A stretch of 64,000 nucleotides of DNA from Icerya purchasi (taxonomy: Eukaryota > Arthropoda > Insecta > Hemiptera > Monophlebidae): contig CM077116.1 in NCBI GenBank assembly GCA_039619475.1, forward strand, positions 202,329,117 to 202,393,116, given 5' to 3'. Positions within the stretch are counted from its first letter, which is position 1. The number at the start of each line of letters is the position of its first letter. Under the pieces are notes generated by a model that worked only from the letters and a program-made list of their open reading frames with translations, made no database searches and was not told the DNA's origin. Of the stretch, positions 60,676 to 64,000 are shown in pieces. Both the position numbers and the translations under genes were made by a program.

Positions 60676-60848
60676 TGGACACGAAATCTATAATAGAAAC
60701 TGCAAAATCGCTGCAAGCGAACAAATTTGCCGATACATTAGAAAAATCGGTAAAAAGATCAGTTTTGGAAACGCCTAATATAACGATTTTTGCACCGTCC
60801 GATAAAGCAATAATTGCCTTCTGGAAATACATCGATCAGAAGCACGAG
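60676..60848 (+). CDS. mfas: Midline-fasciclin-like gene, internal exon 5 of 5 (first half of a FAS1 domain)
   Basis: A 173-bp exon lies between ATTGTTTTCAG and GTAATT. It encodes 57 residues: TKSIIETAKSLQANKFADTL, a helical start typical of FAS1, and then NITIFAPSDKAI. The last matches the conserved FAS1 H1 motif, normally T-x-F-A-P-T/S-D/N-x-A. NIT is also an N-glycosylation sequon. FAS1 domains are about 140 residues, so about half is here; the YH motif and the rest must lie on a later phase-0 exon, not found before 64000. FAS1 modules mediate extracellular adhesion and matrix binding. This is the clearest domain in the window and anchors the gene identification. Confidence 0.92.
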
Positions 60849-61272
60849 GTAATTAAAACAATTTAACATCATATCTTTTGAATATCTCTCAAGCGATAAC
60901 AAGCCAAACCATTCCAACATTTTGATAGATTGCACTTTATTATGAAAGTATGTAACCCCGACTACTGTAAACTTTTCGTTCTATAAGTAATTTGTTGAAC
61001 AGAAATCGAATTTAAAACAAAGCGCATTCACAAAACCCCCTAAAATTTCCTTAATGTTATGTTGATGCGTTGTGTGCGGGTGAATTTTAGATTATTCAGT
61101 TAAAAAGTAATAACCGCAGAAATTCTGACTAGGCAAACGTGAACCTCGCACACGGGCGTTTAATTACGGAACTAAAATAAAATGCGCGAATTAACTGGCC
61201 AAAATGACGTTTTACAAAATTTAATCGCTAAAGTTAATATATTACAATAGAAAAACGTTTTTTCCCCTTGTT

Positions 61273-61679
61273 ATTATGTTCAGGGCCGTATCTAGACCAA
61301 AATTTCGAGAGGAGTTACGAAAATAGTTTAATACATATACATGTATGTATATATATATATGTGTGCGTGGGTAGGTGTGTGGGTGTGGGTGTATGTATTA
61401 TCATGAAATATATTTATTTATAAATAGTACACTAAAGCCTTGTAGTCAATTATTGTATACGCAATATTTGAACACTAACAAATAAAAACAGATAAAAAAT
61501 AATCGTTTCCATAGAATTCGTAAAAATTTCAATTTTCTTTTCTTTTGTCAAAAATTAAAAATAAATAAATTCATTCTGAATTTCGGTCCATTTAATTCAA
61601 GCAAGTATTATTTCGCAGACATTTCGGGGGAGGTTTGAACCCTGACCTCTCCCCCCTCAGATATGGCCCTGGTTATGTT
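61273..61679. mobile_element. hAT-like MITE, 391 bp, with 8-bp target duplication
   Basis: The element (61281-61671) starts CAGGGCCGTATCT and ends AGATATGGCCCTG, which are inverted repeats with one mismatch over 13 bases. The flanks ATTATGTT (61273-61280) and GTTATGTT (61672-61679) agree at 7 of 8 positions, and an 8-bp duplication is the hAT hallmark. No transposase is encoded. The inside holds a TATATGTG-type simple repeat at about 61337-61400. It lies in the intron that follows mfas exon 5. Confidence 0.85.
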
Positions 61680-64000
61680 TGCTTTTTAAAGGTAACATAC
61701 GGAATTGAAATTTTATTCAAAAAGAATTTATTAATTTTTACTAAAAATGAAGAGAACTAATTTGTATTAGCGAATGAATAACTTTAGTTCTGCCCAGTCA
61801 ATTTGTACTTTAAAGAAATTATTACTTAAAATAGTTTACATGGTTCTGTTTTTATTGTTCGTTTTTTATTTTTTCTCTATATGTATCCCTAACGTTAATG
61901 TTCGGAAGTTTTGTCTTTTAATTTTTAATTCAAATTAAGACTATTAATAGTATCAAAAAAAAAATTCCCATTTTAATATATATATATATTACATATTTAT
62001 TTATTTTAATTTTCGTTAATATGTTTTCAAATTTTTCGGTTATTTCAGTATTGGTAGGAATAAATAGGTATTTTTTTATAACGTTTTGTAAGTGGTCTTT
62101 ATTTTGGAGAGAGGGTAAGAAACAAGTTACGCGATAAATTTTAAACACATTTAAGTCCGTTACTTATTTAGTAATAAAAAGGCAGGGAAGATGCACACGA
62201 AACAAGTTGCTGAGAATCGAATATTATTTACAAGCTGCAATATTTTAAATTACTTCACGGTTTGGCTGTTTACACTAATTAGTTCTATTTTCTTGTTCGT
62301 ATTTTCTTTGGTAAATTATTCATTGCGCTATGATTATGGGCTGTAAAACAAAACAATAAACAGGTAAAGCGGTTAAAAGATACAAATTATGTAGATTAGT
62401 TTTTACATGGATTCTCTTACGAAATTAACTAAGTTTTAAAAAAATTTGGTGAGTTATGGACTTATTAATATTATTGGTTTTTAAAAAATTAGAAATTAAG
62501 TTTAGGGAAAAAAACAAATTTGATGGTTTTTTTTGTTTGTTTTTTTTTTTTTTTTTTTTTTTTACTCAAATAATAAACAGCGGATGGAGATATTTTTGCA
62601 ATAAACATCCTCCGAATAATAATACCCTATTCTTCGTTCAGCGTATTCTGTCAATGGTATATATATATATATATTTTTTATATATATATATATAATAAGT
62701 TAAATGTGTGAAAATCTACTTTAGTATCTGTCATATCCAAAGATTACAAAGTTGCATCATAAATACCATAGTAACCTTTCACTACTGTATGGTCCTATTG
62801 TTCATTGATATATTTTGATCCATGGAAACCGGAGGAATTAATGTATTATTATGTAATTCATCTCTTTGCAATTGCCGTTAAAATTCATTATAAGTGGTTA
62901 TGTATTTTGATTTAAACAAATGTTGTTTTAAGGAAGAAGGTGAAGTAAAATCTAACAAATACATTAACTAATAATGATGAATAAGTTTGCTGTGATTTTA
63001 CCAAGGTTGAAATTAAATTGTGTGTTTAATGTAGGAATATTAAATATACAATATTTTTTTATAAAATTATAAATATTTACGCGGTTTATTTTAGAAAATT
63101 AAACGTTTTTTTTTTGTTCTTTAAATGAAGTCTTAATAGTACGCATATTCTATCATAGTTCACCGCTATTTATAAATTTCATCGGAATTCTTATTCGCTA
63201 TAATTACCGATTTTATTGTCCATAATGCTTCACTTCCTTCTTCTTATTTTTAAAATTTTCTGATTGAAATTGTTTTATACAACGAACGAAGTCCTTTTTT
63301 AATCTACATATTCCGTGCTAACACGTTCTTTTAAAATTTTCCGATTTCTGTATAATTTCTTTTTCACCTTTGTTGTTACCATCTAATTTTTGTGCAAAAA
63401 TAATCCTTTTAAATATAGTCCGTCAAGTGAAAAAAAGCCTGTTCATAAAACAATCGAAACGCGCTGACGTCACGAATTCGGAGGAACTCAACCTTCAGTC
63501 GATCAGGTATATCTGATATATCACTTATTCTGTTAACACCACGTGGGGTCCGTCTGGATCAAAACAAGTCGGAAAAAAGGAACGGATTAACGTACAGAGA
63601 TGAAACAAAAACGAGGTTACTGCGCCGTAGAATGGGAGGAATGACAGGAGAGGGTGGCAATATGATTTTTTTCGGTAATATTGAAATACGCGTCAAATGT
63701 CGATACGCGCCCTGTTGCTAGTACCTACACACTACTTTGAGCAACACTCACGCTCGGCAATGAAACTCGAACGGACTTTTTTCGCTTGAAAGACTATACA
63801 TTGCCATCAATTTCACTGAAGTGAAACCGAAAAATTCCCTAAAGTAAAATTTATTTGATCTAATGATTTTAATAGTAATTCAAATATAACACGTGTCAGT
63901 TCATTAAATGATTTCCATTGTCCATTGGATGAAATATCGATGAACAATTAAGAATGTATCGAAGTGAGACGCGCTTAAAGGCAAGCCTGCAACATTTTAC
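61680..64000. other. Intron or flanking sequence to the window end
   Basis: T tract at 62538-62563 and (AT)n at 62658-62694. A GC-richer patch at 63450-63780 includes a TGACGTCA palindrome at about 63466-63473 but no recognised exon. The next FAS1 exon, expected in phase 0, was not found. Confidence 0.4.

Larger units (their letters stand above)
39865..60848 (+). other. mfas: Partial gene span: midline-fasciclin-like (EMI + FAS1) protein, five internal exons
   Basis: Five exons on the + strand form one gene. Each has an AG acceptor and GT donor. The phases close exactly: exon 1 ends in phase 1 and exon 2 starts with two bases; exon 2 ends in phase 2 and exon 3 starts with one; exon 3 ends in phase 2 and exon 4 starts with one; exon 4 ends in phase 1 and exon 5 starts with two. 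The joined protein has about 197 residues without a stop: linker, EMI-like cysteine module, then the first half of a FAS1 domain. Introns are 96, 14944, 769 and 4583 bp. EMI followed by FAS1 is the architecture of midline fasciclin in insects and of TGFBI/periostin in vertebrates, which are secreted matrix and adhesion proteins. The start codon and signal peptide lie upstream, and the rest of FAS1 lies past exon 5. The family call is strong; exact orthology is inferred. Confidence 0.85.

Noticed and set aside
63466..63473. TGACGTCA as a CRE-type promoter element
   Set aside because: One 8-bp palindrome with no TATA, initiator or exon context cannot support a promoter call.

Overview
The window looks like AT-rich nuclear DNA of an insect or other arthropod. 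The signs are long homopolymer and (AT)n tracts, very large introns with GT..AG ends, and many decayed non-LTR retrotransposons, SINEs and MITEs. There is no operon-like layout and no run of long ORFs. The species cannot be fixed from the sequence.

The one cellular gene I can support is on the + strand in the right third. It is an internal part of a midline-fasciclin-type (EMI + FAS1 domain) secreted matrix or adhesion protein. Five exons (39865-39938, 40035-40125, 55070-55228, 55998-56092, 60676-60848) have proper splice sites, and every intron phase joins in frame to give about 197 continuous residues. The order is an acidic linker, a basic segment ending RRGVRVPWWKG, a six-cysteine EMI-like module, and the start of a FAS1 domain. 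Exons are missing at both ends: the signal-peptide exon lies upstream and the rest of FAS1 lies beyond 60848. The introns are 96, 14944, 769 and 4583 bp, and the large ones are full of mobile elements.

Layout: 1-1600 holds a long foldback element with ~440-bp arms. 1600-23800 is mostly unassigned AT-rich DNA with a minus-strand LINE tail (6430-6840), a palindromic element (11548-11838), a small LINE piece (~16600-16800), a GC-rich double hairpin (18959-19014) and a SINE copy (21858-22085). 23830-28731 is a graveyard: a helicase plus endonuclease relic of Helitron/Helentron type, a Jockey-like LINE relic with an A-rich tail, and a second LINE C-terminal fragment. 32580-33940 is a frameshifted copy of an uncharacterised arthropod protein family. 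34774-35180 is a complete tRNA-derived SINE with a 13-bp target duplication. 35954-36288 is a TIR element, and 36700-37070 holds short motif repeats and hairpins beside an (AT)n tract.

Within or after the gene: intron 2 of the visible set has an R1-like LINE with a 5' inversion (41776-42800), a SINE copy with an 11-bp target duplication, a probable Helitron 3' end (44641-44668) and a further SINE copy. Intron 4 has a perfect 45-bp hairpin (57742-57836) and a minus-strand LINE relic (58760-60270). The intron after the last exon has a 391-bp hAT-like MITE with an 8-bp target duplication (61281-61671). I found no tRNA or rRNA gene, CRISPR array or intact autonomous transposon. The unusual content is the mobile-element structure, not a new multi-gene system.
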